Part shown: piece by piece, positions 1 through 15,535 of the stretch | Numbering within the stretch: position 1 is the stretch's first letter | Layout: each line of letters begins with the position of its first letter | Assembly: GCA_949752795.1 (NCBI GenBank) | Contig: CATKHW010000009.1 | Span: forward strand, 558,001 to 622,000 | Length of the DNA stretch: 64,000 bases | Reading direction: 5' to 3' | Source of the DNA: Hyperoodon ampullatus | Taxonomy: Eukaryota; Chordata; Mammalia; Artiodactyla; Ziphiidae | Notes under the pieces: model-generated | Database searches by the model: none | Seen by the model: the letters and a program-made list of their open reading frames with translations, nothing else | What the model was told of the DNA's origin: nothing | Translations under genes and position numbers: made by a program

Positions 1-214
1 TAGTCATCACAATGTTCCATGCAGAATCTCATCACAATAATCCATGAAATTTTCAGACGAATGTTCCATGCCCTTGTCATCACAATGCTCCATTACACCT
101 GTCATAACAATGCTCCATGACCCCTGCCATCACAATGTTCCACTGCCTTGGCATCCGAGGCTCCATGACCCTTGTCATCACAATGCTGCAAGACCCCTGT
201 AATCACAATGCTCT

Positions 215-557
215 ATGCCCTTGTCATCACAAAGATCCATGACACATGTCATCAGAATGCTCCATGGCCTTCTCATCAAAATGCTCCATGCCCTTGTCAT
301 CACAATGCTCCAATACCCCTGTAATAACAATGCTCCATGCCCCTATTCATCAGAATGCTCCATGAGACTTGTCATCACAAGGCTCCATGGCCTTCTCATC
401 ACACTGCTCCAGGACCTTGTCATCACAATGCTCCATTCCCTTGTCATCACAATGCTCCTTGACCACTGTCATCACAATACTCCATGAACATATTCAGGCC
501 AATGCTCCATGACCTTCTCATCACAGTGCTCCATGACCCTTGTCATCACAATGCTCC
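215..557 (+). repeat. 343-bp tandem duplication, copy 1
   Basis: This block and the next (558-900) carry the same order of variant units. These include ATTCATCAGAATGCTCC, the CACTGCTCCAGGA unit and CATATTCAGGCCAATGC. They differ by scattered substitutions. The paralogous region from 3283 has a single copy, so the doubling is specific to this higher-order repeat. Confidence 0.8.
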
Positions 558-900
558 ATGCCCTTGTCATCACAAAGATCCATGACACATGTCATCAGAA
601 TGCTCCATGGTCTTCTCATCACAATGCTCCATGCCCTTGTCATCACAATGCTCCAAGACCCCTGTAATCACAATGCTCCATGCCCCTATTCATCAGAATG
701 CTCCATGAGACTTGTCATCACAAGGCTCCATAGTCTTCTCATGACACTGCTCCAGGAACTTGTCATCACAATGCTCCATTCCCTTGTCATCACAATGCTC
801 CTTGACCACTGTCATCACAATACTCCATGAACATATTCAGGCCAATGCTCCATGACCTTCTCATCACAGTGCTCCATGACCCTTGTCATCACAATGCTCC
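558..900 (+). repeat. 343-bp tandem duplication, copy 2
   Basis: Second copy of the block at 215-557, in direct contact with it and in the same orientation. It is identical in unit order with a handful of base changes, for example GGTCTTCTC in place of GGCCTTCTC near its start. Confidence 0.8.
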
Positions 901-3282
901 ATGACCCCTCTCATCACTATGCTCCATGACACCTGTCATCACAATACTCCATGCCCCTTGTCATTCCAGTGATCCATGACGCTCTTCATCATAATTATCC
1001 ATGGTCTTTTCATCACAATGCTCCACGGTCTTGCTATCACAATTCTCCATGCCCTGTTCATCACAATGATCCATGTCCCATGTCATTACAATTCTCCACG
1101 TCCTTGTCATCACAATGCTTTGTGACACTTCTCATCATAATGTTACATGATCTTGTCATCACAATTCTCCATGCACTTGTCATCGCAATGCTCTATGAAC
1201 CCTGTCATAGCAAGCTCCATGCGCTTGTCATCACAATGCTTCACGACGTGGTGATCAAAATTCTCAATGGCCCTTGTCATCAGAATGCTCCCTGCCATTG
1301 TCATCACAATGCTCCATGACACTTGTCATCACAATGTTCCAAGCCCTTGTCATCAAAAGGCTCCATTACCTTTGTCATCACAATCCTCCATGACACTTGG
1401 TATCACAAAGCTCCATGCCATTGTCATCACAAGGGACAATGACATATGTCATCACAATGCTCCATGACACCTGTCTTCACAATATTCCATGACCTTGTCA
1501 TCACAATGTTCCATGCCCTTGTCATCACAATGCGCCATGCCCACTCTCATCAAAATAATCCATAAATCTTGTCAGAACAATGCTCCATGACCCCTGTCAT
1601 CACAATGCTCCTTGACTCCAGTCATCACAATGCTTCATGACCTTTGTCATCACAATAGTCCATGACCTCGTCACACAAAGCTCTGTGACCTTTTTCACCA
1701 CAATGCTCCATGAAATTTTTATCACAATGCTCCATGACCCTTGTCATCACAATGCTCGATGCACGTGTCAGCACAATGCTCCATAACCCATGTCATCACA
1801 ATGCACCATGCACTTGTCATCACAATGCTCCACATCCTTGTCATCAAAATGCTCCATAAACCTTGTCATCACAATGCTCCATGCACTTCTCCTCAAAATG
1901 CTTTCTCACCACTGATATCACAATGTTCCATCACTAGTCATCACAATACTCCCTCACCCCTGTCATCACAATATTCCATGACCCCTGTAATCACAATACT
2001 CCATGCCCTTGTCATCACAAAGCTCCATGACGCATGTCATCAGAATGCTCCATGGCCTTCACATCACAATGCTCCATGCCCTTGTCATCACAATGCTCCA
2101 ACACCCCTCTAATCACAATGCTCCATGCCCCTTTACATCTCAATGCTCCATGAACCTGTCATCATAATGCACCCTGCCCATCACCATAATATTTCATGGT
2201 ATTGTCATCACAATGAAATCAAAATGCTCAATGACCTCTGTCATCACAATGCACCAAAACCTTCTGATCACAATGATCCATAACACTTGTCATCACAATG
2301 CCCCATGACGCTGGTCATCACAATTATCCATGGTCTTCTCATCAAAATGCTCCATGATCTTGTCATCACAATGCTCAATACACTTATCATCACAATGCTC
2401 CCTGACAGTTGTCATCAGTATGCTCCTTGAACACTGTCATGACAAGGCTCCATACATTTTTCATGACAATGATCCATTCCCTTTTCATAACAATGATCCA
2501 AGACCCCTGTAATCACAATGCTCCATGTCCTTGTCATCACAAACCTCCATGACGCATGTCATCAGAATGCTCCATTGCCTTCTCATCACAATGCTCCATG
2601 CCCTTGTAATCACATTGCTTCAAAACCCCTGTAATCTCAATGCTCCATGCACCTTTTCATCAGAATGCTCCATGACCCTTTTCATCAAAATGCTCCATTA
2701 CCCCTGACATCACAAAGTTCCATAACACCTGTCATAAAATTGTTCCATGACACTTTTCATCAATTTGCTCCATGACCCTGTCATCACAATGCCCCCTGCC
2801 CTTCTCATCATAATGCACCACGACCTTGTCATCAAAATGCTTCATGACGTTTGTCATCACAATGCTCCATGACACTTGGCATCACAGTGCTCCATGCCAT
2901 TTCATCACAATGTTACATGAAACCTCTCATCACATTGCTCCATGCCCTTGTCACCACAATGCTCCATGAGGCTTGTCATCACAGTGCTCGATACTCTTCT
3001 CATCACAATCTTCCATGCCCTTGTCATTACAATCCTCCATAACACATGTATCACAGTGTTCCGTGCCTTAGTCATCACAATGTTCCATGCAGAATCTCAT
3101 CACAATAATCCATGAAATTTTCAGACCAATGTTCCATGCCCTTGTCATCACAATGCTCCATTACACCTCTCATAACAATGCTCCATGACCCCTGCCATCA
3201 CAATTTTCTACTGCCTTGGCATGCAAGGCTCCATGACCCTTGTCATCACAGTGCTCCAAGACCCCTGTAATCACAATGCTCC

Positions 3283-4725
3283 ATGCCCTTGTCATCACAA
3301 AGATCCATGACGCATGTCATCAGAATGCTCCATGGCCTTCTCATCACAATGCTCCATGCCCTTGTCATCACAATGCTCCAAAACCCCTGTAATCACAATG
3401 CTCCATGCCCCTATTCATCAGAATGCTCCATGAGACTTGTCATCACAAGGCTCCATGGTCTTCTCATCACACTGCTCCAGGACCTTGTCATCACAATGCT
3501 CCATTCCCTTGTCATCACAATGCTCCTTGACCACTGTCATCACAATACTCCATGAACATTTTCAGGCCAATGCTCCATGACTTTCTCATCACAGTGCTCC
3601 ATGACCGTTGTCATCACAATGCTCCATGACCCCTCTCATCACAATGCTCCATGACACCTGTCATCACAATGCTCCATGCCCCTTGTCATTACAGTGATCA
3701 ATGACGCTCCTCATCATAAATATCCATGGTATTTTCATCAAATGCTCCACGGTCTTGCTATCACAATTCTCCATGCCCTGTTGATCACAATGCTCTATGT
3801 CCCATGTCATTACAATTCTCCACGTCCTTGTCATCACAATGCTTCGTGACACTTCTCATCACAATGTTACATGATCTTGTCATCACAATTCTCCATGCAC
3901 TTGTCATCGCAATGCTCTATGACCCCTGTCATAGCAAGCTCCATGCGCTTGTCATCACAATGCTTCACGACGTGGTCATCTAAATTCTCAATGGCCCTTG
4001 TCATCAGAATGCTCCATGCCATTGTCATCACAATGCTCCATGACCCTTGTCATCACAATATTCCAAGCCCTTGACATCAAAATACTCCCTTACCTTTTCC
4101 ATCACAATCCTCCATGACACTTGGTGTCACAATGCTCCATGCCATTGTCATCACAATGGACAATGACATATGTCATCACAATGCTCCCTGACACCTGTCT
4201 TCACAATATTCCATGACCATGTCATCACAATATTCCATGCCCTTGTCATCACAATGCGCCATGCCACTCTCATCATAATAATCCATAAATCTTGTCAGAG
4301 CAATGCTCCATGACCCCAGTCATCACAATGCTCCGTGACTCCAGTCTTCACAATGCTTCATGACCTTTGTCATCACAATAGTCCATTACCTCGTCACACA
4401 AAGCTCTGTGACCTTTGTCACCACAATGCTCCATGAAATTTTTATCACAATGCTCTGTGACCCTTGTCATCACAAAGCTCCATGCCTTTGTCTGCACAAT
4501 GCTCCATGACCCTTGTCATCACAGTTCACCATGCACTTGTCATCACAATGCTCCTCATCATTGTCATCAAAATGCTCCATAAACCTTGTCATCACAATGC
4601 TCCATGCACTTCTCCTCAAAATGCTTTGTCACCACTGATATCACAATGTTCCATCACTAGTCATCACAATACTCCCTCACCCTTGTCATTACAATATTCC
4701 ATGACCCCTGTAATCACAATTCTCC
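3283..4725 (+). repeat. About 1.43-kb tandem duplication, copy 1
   Basis: Aligns with 4726-6146. Matching landmarks are the CACTGCTCCAGGA unit (near 3470 and 4912), GGTCTTGCTATCACAATTC (near 3752 and 5195) and the CATAGCAAGCTCC module (3931 and 5375). The offset starts at 1443 and falls to about 1420 because the second copy lacks one 24-bp unit near 5460. Divergence is visible, so this is not a recent event. Confidence 0.7.
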
Positions 4726-6146
4726 ATGCCCTTGTCATCACAAAGCTCCATGATGCATGTCATCAAAATGCTCCATGGACTTCTCATCACAATGCTCCAT
4801 GCCCTTGTCATCACAATGCTCCAAGACCCCTGTAATCACAATGCTCCATGCCCCTATGCATTACAATGCTCCATGAGACTTGTCCTCACAAGGCTCCATG
4901 GTCTTCTCATCACACTGCTCCAGGACATTGTCATCACAATGCTCCATTCCCTTGTCATCACAATGCTCCTTGACCACTGTCATCACAATTCTCCATGAAC
5001 ATTTTCAGGCCAATGCTCCATGACTTTCTCATCACAGTGCTCCATGACCGTTGTCATCACAATGCTCCATGACCAATCTCATCACAATGCTCCATGACAC
5101 CTGTCATCACAATGCTCCATGCCCCTTGTCATTACAGTGATCCATGACACTCTTCATCATAATTATCCATGGTCTTTTCATCACAATGCTCCACGGTCTT
5201 GCTATCACAATTCTCCATGCCCTGTTCATCACAATGCTCCATGTCCCATGTCATTACAATTCTCCACGTCCTTGTCATCACAATGCTTTTTGACACTTCT
5301 CATCACAATGTTACATGATCTTGTCATCACAATTCTCCATGCACTTGTCATCGCAATGTTCTATGACCCCTGTCATAGCAAGCTCCATGCGCTTGTCATC
5401 ACAATGCTTCACGACGTGGTCATCAAAATTCTCAATGGCCCTTGTCATCAGAATGCTCCATGACACTTGTCATCACAATGTTCCAAGCCCTTGTCATCAA
5501 AATGCTCCATTACATTTGTCATCACAATCCTCAATGACACTTGGTATCACAATGCTCCATGCCATTGTCATCAAAATGGACAATGATATATGTCATCACA
5601 ATGCTCCCTGACACCTGTCTTCACAATAATCCATGACCATGTCATCACAATGTTCCATGCCGTTGTCATCACAATGCGCCATGCCCACTCTCATCAAAAT
5701 AATCCATAAATCTTGTCAGAGCAATGTTCCATGACCCCTGTTATCACAAAGCTCCGTGACTCCAGTCATCACAATGCTTCATGACCTTTGTCTTCACAAT
5801 GGTCCATGACCTCGTCACACAAAGCTCTGTGATCTTTGTCACCACAATGCTCCATGAAATTTTTATCACAATGCTCTGTGACCCTTTTCATCACAAAGCT
5901 CCATGCCTTTGTCAGCACAATGCTCCATGACCCTTGTCATCACAATGCACCATGCACTTGTCATCACAATGCTCCTCATCCTTGTCATCAAAATGCTCCA
6001 TAAACCTTGTCATCACAATGCTCCATGCACTTTTCCTCAAAATGCCTTCTCCCCACTGATATCACAATGTTCCATCACTAATCATCACAATACTCCCTCA
6101 CCCCTGTCCTCACAATATTCCATGACCCCTGTAATCACAATTCTCC
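4726..6146 (+). repeat. About 1.43-kb tandem duplication, copy 2
   Basis: Second copy of 3283-4725 with substitutions and one missing 24-bp unit. Beyond 6147 the order of variants matches the region after about 2010 instead. The duplication therefore enlarges the second ancestral higher-order repeat relative to the first. Confidence 0.7.
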
Positions 6147-9100
6147 ATGACCTTGTCATCACAAAGCTCCATGACGCATGTCATCAGAATTCTCCATGGC
6201 CTTCTCATTACAATGCTCCATGCCCTTGTCATCACAATGCTCCAACACCCCTGTAATCACAATGCTCCATGCCCCTTTTCATCTCAATGCTCCATGAACC
6301 CTGTCATCACAATGCACCGTGCCCATCACCATAATATTTCATGCTATTGTCATCACAATGAAATCAAAATGCTCAATGACCTCTGTCATCACAATGCAAA
6401 AACCCTTCTGATCACAATGTTCCATAACACTTGTCATCACAATGTCCCATGACGCTGGTCATAACAATTATCCATGGTCTTCTCATCACAATGCTCCATG
6501 ATCTTTGTCATCACAATGCTCAATACACTTATCATCACAATGCTCCCTGACAGTTGTCATCAGTATGCTCCTTGAACCCTGTCATGACAAGGCTCCATGC
6601 ATTTTTCATCACAATGATCCATTCCCTTTTCATCACAATGCTCCAAGACCCCTGTAATCACAATATTCCATGTCCTTGTCATCACAAAGCTCCATGACAC
6701 ATGTCATCAGATTGCTCCATTGCCTTCTCATCATAATGCTCCATGCCCTTGTCATCACATTGCTTCAAAACCCCTGTAATCTCAATGCTCCATGCACCTT
6801 TTCATCAGAATGCTCCATGCCCTTGTCATCACAATGCTCCATGACCCTTGTCATTGCAATGTTCCAAGCACTTGTCATCAAAATGCTCCATTACCTTTGT
6901 CATCACAATCCTCCATGACACTTGGTATCACAATGCTCCATGCCATTGTCATAACAATGGATAATGACATATGTCTTCACAATGCTCCTTGATACCTGTC
7001 TTCACAATACTCCATGACCTTGTCATCACAATGTTCCAGGCCCTTGTCATTACAATGTGCAATGCCCCCTGTCATCACAATAATGCATGAAACATGTCAG
7101 ACCAATGTTCCATGCCCCTGTCATCACAATGCTCCATGCCCTTGTCATCACAATGCTCCATGACCCCTGTCATCACAATGCTCCGTGACTCCAGTGATCA
7201 CAATGCTTCATGACCTTTGTCCTCACAATGGTCCATGCTCTCATCACAAAAGGCTCTGTGACCTTTGTCACCACAAAGTTCCATGCCCTTGTCATCTCAA
7301 TGCTCCATGCCCAATGTCATCACAATAATCCATGAAACATGTCAGACCAATGTTCCATGCCCTTGTCATCACAATGCTCCATGACCCCTGTCATCACAAT
7401 GCTCCGTGACTCCAGTCATCACAATGATTCATGACCTTTGTCCTCACAATGGTCCATGCCCTCATCAGTCAAGGCTCTTTGATCCTTATCGCCACAACGC
7501 TCCATGAAATTTTCATCACAATGCTCTGTGTCCCTTGTCATCACAATGCTCCATGCATTTGTCAGCACAATGCTCCATGACACTTGTCATCTAAATTCTC
7601 CATGCCCTTGTCAGCACAATGCACCATGACACATGTCATCACAATGTGCCATGCTCTTTTCATCACAATGCTCCACATCCTTTTCATCGCTATGCTCCAT
7701 AAAACTTGTCATCACAATGCTCCATGCACTTCTCATCAAAATGCTCTCTCACCACATATATCACAATGTTCCATCACTAGTCATCACAATACTCGCTCAC
7801 CCCTGTCATCACAATGTTCCATGACCACCGTCATCACAGTGCTACATGCCCTTATCATCACAATGCTCCATGACCCCTGACATCACAATGTACCATATCC
7901 CCTGTCACAAAATGCTCCATGACCCATTTCATCACAATGCTTCATGACCCCTGACATCACAATGTTCCATAACCCCTGTCATCAAAATATTCCATGACCC
8001 TGTCATCACAATGCTCCCTGCTCTTCTCATCACAATGCACCACGCCCTTGTCATCAAAATGACCCATGAGATTTGTCATCACAAAGCTCCATGACCCTTG
8101 GCATCACAATGCTCCTTGCCATTGTCATCAGAATTCTGAATGAAATCTCTCATCACATTGCTCCATGCCCTTGTCATCACAATGCTCCATTACACCTGTC
8201 ATTACAATGCTCCATGACCCCTGCCATCACAATGTTGCACGGCCTTGTCATCACAAGGCTCCATGACCCTTGTCATCACAATGTTCCAAGACCTCTGTAA
8301 TCACAATTCTACATGCCACTTTTCATCTCAATGCTCCATGAACACTGTCATCACAATGCACCATGCCCATCATCATAAAGATTCATGCTATTGTCATCAC
8401 AATGAAATCAAAATGCTCCATGTCCTCTGTCATCACAATGCTCCAAACCCTTCTGATCACAATGTTCCATAACACTTGTCATCACATGCCCCATGACGCT
8501 CGTCATCACAATTATGCAAGGTCTTCTCACCACAATGCTCCATTACCTTTGTAACCACAATGCTCAATACACTTGGCATCACAATGCTCGCTGACACTTG
8601 TCAGCAATATGCTCCTTGAACACTGTCATGACAAGGCTCCATGCCTTTTTCATCACAATGATCCATTCCCTTTTCATCACAAGGCTCCAAGACCCCTGTT
8701 ATCACAATGCTCCGTGACTACAGTCATCACAATGCTCCATGCCATTGTCATCACAATGCTCAATGAAATCTCTCATCACATTGCTCCATGCCCTTGTCAT
8801 CACAATGCTCCATTACACCTATCATTACAATGCTCCATGAACCCTGCCATCACAATGTTCCACGGCCTTGTCATCACAAGGCTCAATGACCCTTGTCATC
8901 ACAATGCTCCAAGACCCCTGTTATCACAAGGCTCCGTTACTCCAGTCATCACAAAGCTTCATGACACTTGTCATCAAAATGATCCATGACCTCGTCACAC
9001 AAAGCTCTGTAACCATTGTCACCACAATGCTCCATGAAACTTTTATCACAATGCTCTGTGACCCTTTTCATCGCAAAGCTCCATGCCTTTGTCAGCACAA

Positions 9101-12100
9101 TGCTCCATGAGCCTTGTCATCACAATGCTCGATGCACGTGTCAGCACAATGCTCCATAACCCATGTCATCACAATGCACCATGCACTTGTCATCACAATG
9201 CCCCATGAAGCTGGTCATCACAATTATCCATGGTCTTCTCATCACAATGCTCCATGATCTTTGTCATCACAATGCTCAATACACTTATCATCACAATGCT
9301 CCCTGACAGTTGTCATCAGTATGCTCCTTGAAACCTGTCATGACAAGGCTCCGTGCATTTTTCATCACAATGATCCATTCCCTTTTCATCACAATGCTCC
9401 AAGACCCCTGTAATCACAATGCTCCATATCCTTGTCATCACAAAGCTCCATGACGCATGTCATCAGAATGCTCCATTGCCTTCTCATCACAATGATCCAT
9501 GCCCTTGTAATCACATTGCTTCAAAACACCTGTAATCTCAATGCTCCATGCACCTTATCATCAGAATGCTCCATGCCCTTGTCATCACAATGCTCCATGA
9601 CCCTTGTCATCGCAATGTTCCAAGCCCTTGTCATCAAAATGCTCCATTGCATTTGTCATCACAATCCTCCATGACACTTGGTATCACAATGCTCCATGCC
9701 ATTGTCATCACAATGGACAATGACATACGTCATCACAATGCTCCCTGACACCTGTCTTCACAATGATCCATGATCTTGTCATCACAATGTTCCATGCCCT
9801 TGTCATCACAATGCGCCATGCCCACTGTCATCACCATAATCCATGAAACATGTCAGACCAATGTTCCATGCCCCTGTCATCACAATGATCCATGCCATTG
9901 TCATCACAATGGACAATGACATATGTCATCACAATGCTCCGTGACACCTGTCTTCACAATACTCCATGATCTTGTCACCACAATGCTCCATGCCCTTGTC
10001 ATCTCAATGCTCCATTCCCACTGCCATCACAATAATCCATGAAAATTGTCAGACCAATATTCCATGCCCCTGTCATCATATTGCTCCATGCCCTTGTCAT
10101 CAAAATGCTCCATGACCCATGTCATCACAGTGCTCCGTGACTCCAGTCATCACAATGATTCATGACCTTTCTCAACACAATGGTCCATGCCCTCGTCACA
10201 CAAGGCTCTGTGATCTTTGTCACAACAATGCTCCATGAAATTTTAATCACAATGCTCTGTGTCCCTTGTCATCACAGTGCTGCATGCCTTTGTCAGCACA
10301 ATGCTCCATGACCCTTGTCATCAAAATGCTCCATACGCTTGTCAGCACAATGCTCCATGACACATGTCATCACAATGTGCCATGCTCTTTTCATCACAAT
10401 GCTCAACATCCTTTTCATTGCTATGCTCCATAAAATTTGTCATTACAATTCTCCATGCACTTCTCATCAAAATGCTCTCTCAAAACATATATCACAATGT
10501 TTCATCACTAGTCATCACAATACTCCCTCACCCCTGTCATCACAATGTTCCATGACCACTGTCATCACAGTGCTACATGCCCATCATCAGAATGATTCAT
10601 GCTATCGTCATCACAATGAAATCAAAATGCTCCATGTCCTCTGTCATCTCAATGCTCCAAAACCTTCTGATCAAAATGTTCCATATCACTTGTCCTCAAA
10701 ATGCCCCATGACATTTGTCATCACAAAGCTCCATGACCATTGGCATCACAATGCTCCATGCCATTGGCATCACAATGCTCAATGAAATCTCTCATCACAT
10801 TGCTCCATGGCCTTGTCATCACAATGCTCCATTACACCTGTCATAACAATGCTCCATGACCCCTGCCATCACAATGTTGCACGGCCTTGTCATCACAAGG
10901 CTCCATGATGCATGTCATCAGAATGCTCCATGGACTTCTCATTACAATGCTCCATGCCCTTGTCATCACAATGCTCCGACACCCCTGTAATCACAATGCT
11001 CCATGCCACTTTTCATTACAATGCTCCATGAACCCTGTCATCACAATGCACCGTTCCCATCACCATAATATTTCATGCTATTGTCATCACAATGAAATCA
11101 AAATGCTCAATGACCTCTGTCATCACAATGCACCAAACCCTTGTGATCACAATGTTCCATAACACTTGTCAACACAATGCCCCATGATGCTGGTCATCAC
11201 AATTATCTATGGTCTTCTCATCACAATGCCCCATGATCTTTGTTATCACAATGCTCAATACACTTATCATCACTAAGCGTCCTGACAGTTGTCATCAGTA
11301 TGCTCTTTGAACCCTGTCATGACAAGGCTCCGTGCATTTTTCATCACAATGATCCATTCCCTTTTCATCACAATGCTCCAAGACCCCTGTAATCACAATG
11401 CTCCATGTCCTTGTCATCACAAAGCTCTATGAAGCATGTCATCAGAATGCTCCATTGCCTTCTCATCACAATGCTCCATGCCCTTGTAATCACATTGCTT
11501 CAAAACCCCTGTAATCTCAATGCTCCAAGCACCTTTTCGTCAGAATGCTCCATGAACCTTTTCATCAAAATGCTCCATTAACCCTGACATCACAGTGTTC
11601 CATAACCCCTGTCATCAAAATATTTCATGACACTTTTCATCAATTTGCTCTATGACCCTGTCATCACAATGCTCCCTGCCCTTCTCATCACAATGCACCA
11701 CGACCTTGTCATCAAAATGCTCCATGACGTTTGTCATCACAAAGCTCCATGACCCTTGGCATCACAATGCTACATGAAATTTCATCACAATGCTACATGA
11801 AACCTCTCATCACATTGCTCCATGCCCTTGTCACCACAATGCTCCATGACGCTTGTCATCACAATGCTCAATACTCTTCTCATCACAATGCTCCATGCAC
11901 TTGTCATTACAATCCTCCATGACACATGTCATCAGAATGCCCCATGGCCTTCTCATCACAATGCTCCATGCCCTTGTCCTCACAATGCTCCAAGACCCCT
12001 GTAATCACAATGCTCCATGCCCCTATTCATTAGAATGCTCCATGAGATTTGTCATCACAAGGCTCCATGGCCTTCTCATCACACTGCTCCAGGATATTGT

Positions 12101-13270
12101 CATCACAATGCTCCATTCCCTTGTCATCACAATGCTCCATGACCGCTCTCATCAAAATGCTCCATGACACCTGTCATCACAATGCTCCATGCCCCTTGTC
12201 ATTACAGAGATCCATGACGCTCTTCATCATAATTATCCATGGTCTTTTCATCACAATGCTCCACGGTCTTGGTATCACAATTCTTCATGCCCTGTTCATC
12301 ACAATGATCCATGTCCCATGTCATTACAATTCTCCACGTCTTTGTCATCACAATGCTTCCTGACACTTCTCATCACAATGTTACATGATCTTGTCATCAA
12401 AATTATCCATGCACTTGTCATCGCAATGCTTTATGACCCCTGTCATAGCAAGCTCCATGCGCATGTCATCACAATGCTTCACGACGTTGTCATCAAAATT
12501 CTCAGTGGCCCTTGTCATCACAATGCTCCATTCCCTTGTCATCATAATTCTCCATTACCTTTGTCATCACAATCCTCCATGACACTTAGTATCACAATGC
12601 TCCATGCCATTGTCATCACAATGGACAATGACATATGTCAACACAATGCTCCCTGACACCTGTCTTCACAATACTCCATGACCTTGTCATCACAATGTTC
12701 CATGCCCTTGTCATCACAAGGCGCCATGCCCACTCTCATCACAGTAATCCATGAAACTTGTCAGACCAATGTTCCATAACGCTGTCATCACTTTGCTCCA
12801 TGCCCTTGTCATCACTATGCTCCATGACCCCTTTCATCACAATGCTCCGTGACTCAAGTCATCACAATGCGACATGACCTATCTCATCACAATGGTCCAT
12901 GCCCTCGTCACACAAGGCTCTGTGATCTTTTTCACCACATTGCTCCATGAGTATTTCATTACAATGCTCTGTGTCCCTTGTCATGAAAATGCTCCATGCC
13001 TTTGTCAGCACAATGCTCCCTGACACTTGTCATCAAAATGCTCCATGCGCTTGTCAGCACAATGCTCCATGACGCATTTCATCAAAATGCGCCATGCGCT
13101 TGTCATCACAATACTCCACATCCTTATCATTGCTATGCTCCGTAACACTTGTCATCACAATGCTCCATGCACTTCTCATCAAAATGCTCTCTCACCACAT
13201 ATATCACAATGTTACATCACTAGTCATGACAATACTCCCTCACCCCTGTCATCACAGTGTTCCATGACCC

Positions 13271-15535
13271 CTGTCATCACAGTGCTACATGCCCTTATCA
13301 TCACAATGCTCCATGACCCCTGACATCACAATGTTCCATAACCACTGTCACAAAATGCTCCATGACCCATTTCATCACAATGCTTCATGACCCCTGACAT
13401 CACAATGTTCCATAACCCCTGCCATTAAAATATTCCATGACACTTTTCATCAAATTGCTCCATGACCCTGTCATCACAATGTTCCCTGCCCTTCTCATCT
13501 CAATGCAACATGCACTTGTCGGCAAAATACCCTATGACCTTTGTCATCACAAAGCTCCATGACACTTGGCATCACAATGCTCCATGCCATTGTCATCAAA
13601 ATGTTCCACGGTCTTGTCATCACAAGGCTCCATGACCCTTGTCATCACAATGCTCCAAGACATCTGTAATCACAATTCTCCATGCCACTTTTCATCTCAA
13701 TGATCCATGAATACTGTCATCAAAATGCACCATGCCCATCATCATAATGATTCATGCTATTGTCATCACAATGAAATCAAAATACTCCATGTCCTCTGTC
13801 ATCACAATGCTCCAAACCCTTCTGATCACAATGTTCCATAACACTTGTCATCACAATCCCCATGACGTTCGTCATCACAATTATGCAAGGCCTTCTCATC
13901 ACAGTGCTCCATGACCTTTGTCACCAGAATGCTCAATACACTTGGCATCACAATGCTCGGTGACACTTGTCATCAGTATGCTCCATGAACACTGTCATGA
14001 CAAGGCTCCATGCCTTTTTCATCACAATGATCCATTCCCTTTTCATCACAATGCTCCAAGACCCCTGTTATCACAAAGCTCCGTGACTCCAGTCATCACA
14101 ATGCTTCATGACATTTGTCATCACAATTGTCCATGACCTGGTCAAACAAAGCTCTGTGAACCTTTGTCACCACAAGGCTCCATGAAATTTTTATCACAAT
14201 GCTCTTTGACCCTTGTCATCACAAAGCTCCATGCCTTTGTCATCACAATGCTCCATGACCCTTGTCATCACAATGCTCGATGCATGTGTCAGCACAATGC
14301 TCCATGACCCATGTCATCACAATGCACCATGCGCTTCTCCTCAAAATCCTTTCTCACCACTGATATCACAATGTTCCATCACTAGTCATCACAATACTCC
14401 CTCACCTCTGTCATCACAATATTCCATGACCCCTGTAATCACAATTCTCCATGCCCTTGTCATCACAAAGCTCCATGACGCATGTCATCAGAATGCTCCA
14501 TGGGCTTCTCATCACAATGCTCCATGCCCTTGTCATCACAATGCTCCATGCCCTTGATATCACATTGCTTCAAAACCCCTGTAATCTCAATGCTCCATGC
14601 ACCTTTACATCAGAATGCTCCATGCCCTTGTCAACACAATGTTCTATGACCCTTGTCATCGCAATGTTCCAAGCCCTTGTCATCAAAATGCTCCATTACC
14701 TTTGTCATCACAATCCTCCATGACACTTGGTATATCAATGCTCCATGCCATTGTCATCACAATGGACAATGACATATGTCATCACTATGCTCCCTGACAC
14801 ATGTCTTCACAATACTCCATGACCTTGTCATCACAATGTTCCATTCCCTTTTAATCACAATAATCCATGAAACTTGTATGAACAAAGTTCCATGCCCCTG
14901 TCATCACAATGCTTCATGCTCTTGTCATCACAATGCTCCATGACCACTGTCATCACAATGCTCCGTGACTCAAGTCACCACAATGCTTCATGACCTTTGT
15001 CCTCACAATGGTCCATGACCTCGTCACACAAGGCTCTGTGACCTTTGTCACCACAATGCTCCATGCCCAATGTCATCACAATAATCCATGAAAATTGTCA
15101 GACCAATGTTCCATGCCCCTGTCATCACATTGCTCCATGTCCTTGTCATCACAGTGCTCCATGACCCTTGTCATCACAGTGCTCCGTGACTCCAGTCATC
15201 ACAATGATTCATGCCATTGTCATCACAATGTTCAATGAAATCTCTCAACACATTGCTCTATGCCCTTGTCATCTCAATGTTCCATTACACCTGTCATAAC
15301 AATGCTCCATGACCCCTGCCATCACAATGTTGAACGGCCTTGTAATCACAAGACTCCATGACCCTTTACGTCACAATGATCCACATTCTTTTCATCGCTA
15401 TGCTCCATAAAACTTGTCATCAAAATGCTCCAGGCACTTCTCATCAAAATGCTCTCTCACCACATATATCACCATGTTCCATCACTAGTCATCACAATAC
15501 TCGCTCACCCCTGTCATCACAATGTTCCATGACCA
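13271..15535 (+). repeat. 2265-bp higher-order repeat, copy 1
   Basis: The first of three head-to-tail copies at a fixed 2265-bp offset. Identity with copy 2 starts at 13,271; the base before it differs from its partner. Compared with copies 2 and 3 I found three substitutions: G/T at 14,092, C/A at 14,403 and T/C at 14,406. It contains one AAATC module at 13,770. Confidence 0.92.

Larger units (their letters stand above)
1..13270 (+). repeat. Left array segment: diverged higher-order repeats
   Basis: The segment starting at 1 matches the one starting at 3069 (offset 3068). Both begin with TAGTCATCACAATG and continue through the same series of variant units. After position 900 the offset drops to about 2725, because a 343-bp duplication is present only in the first copy. 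Further along, the module at 2212 pairs with that at 6357 (offset 4145), because the second copy has gained about 1.43 kb. Unit-level differences are frequent, so this part is older or less homogenised than 13.3-20.1 kb and 25.7-41.7 kb. No gene or interspersed element is seen. Confidence 0.8.
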
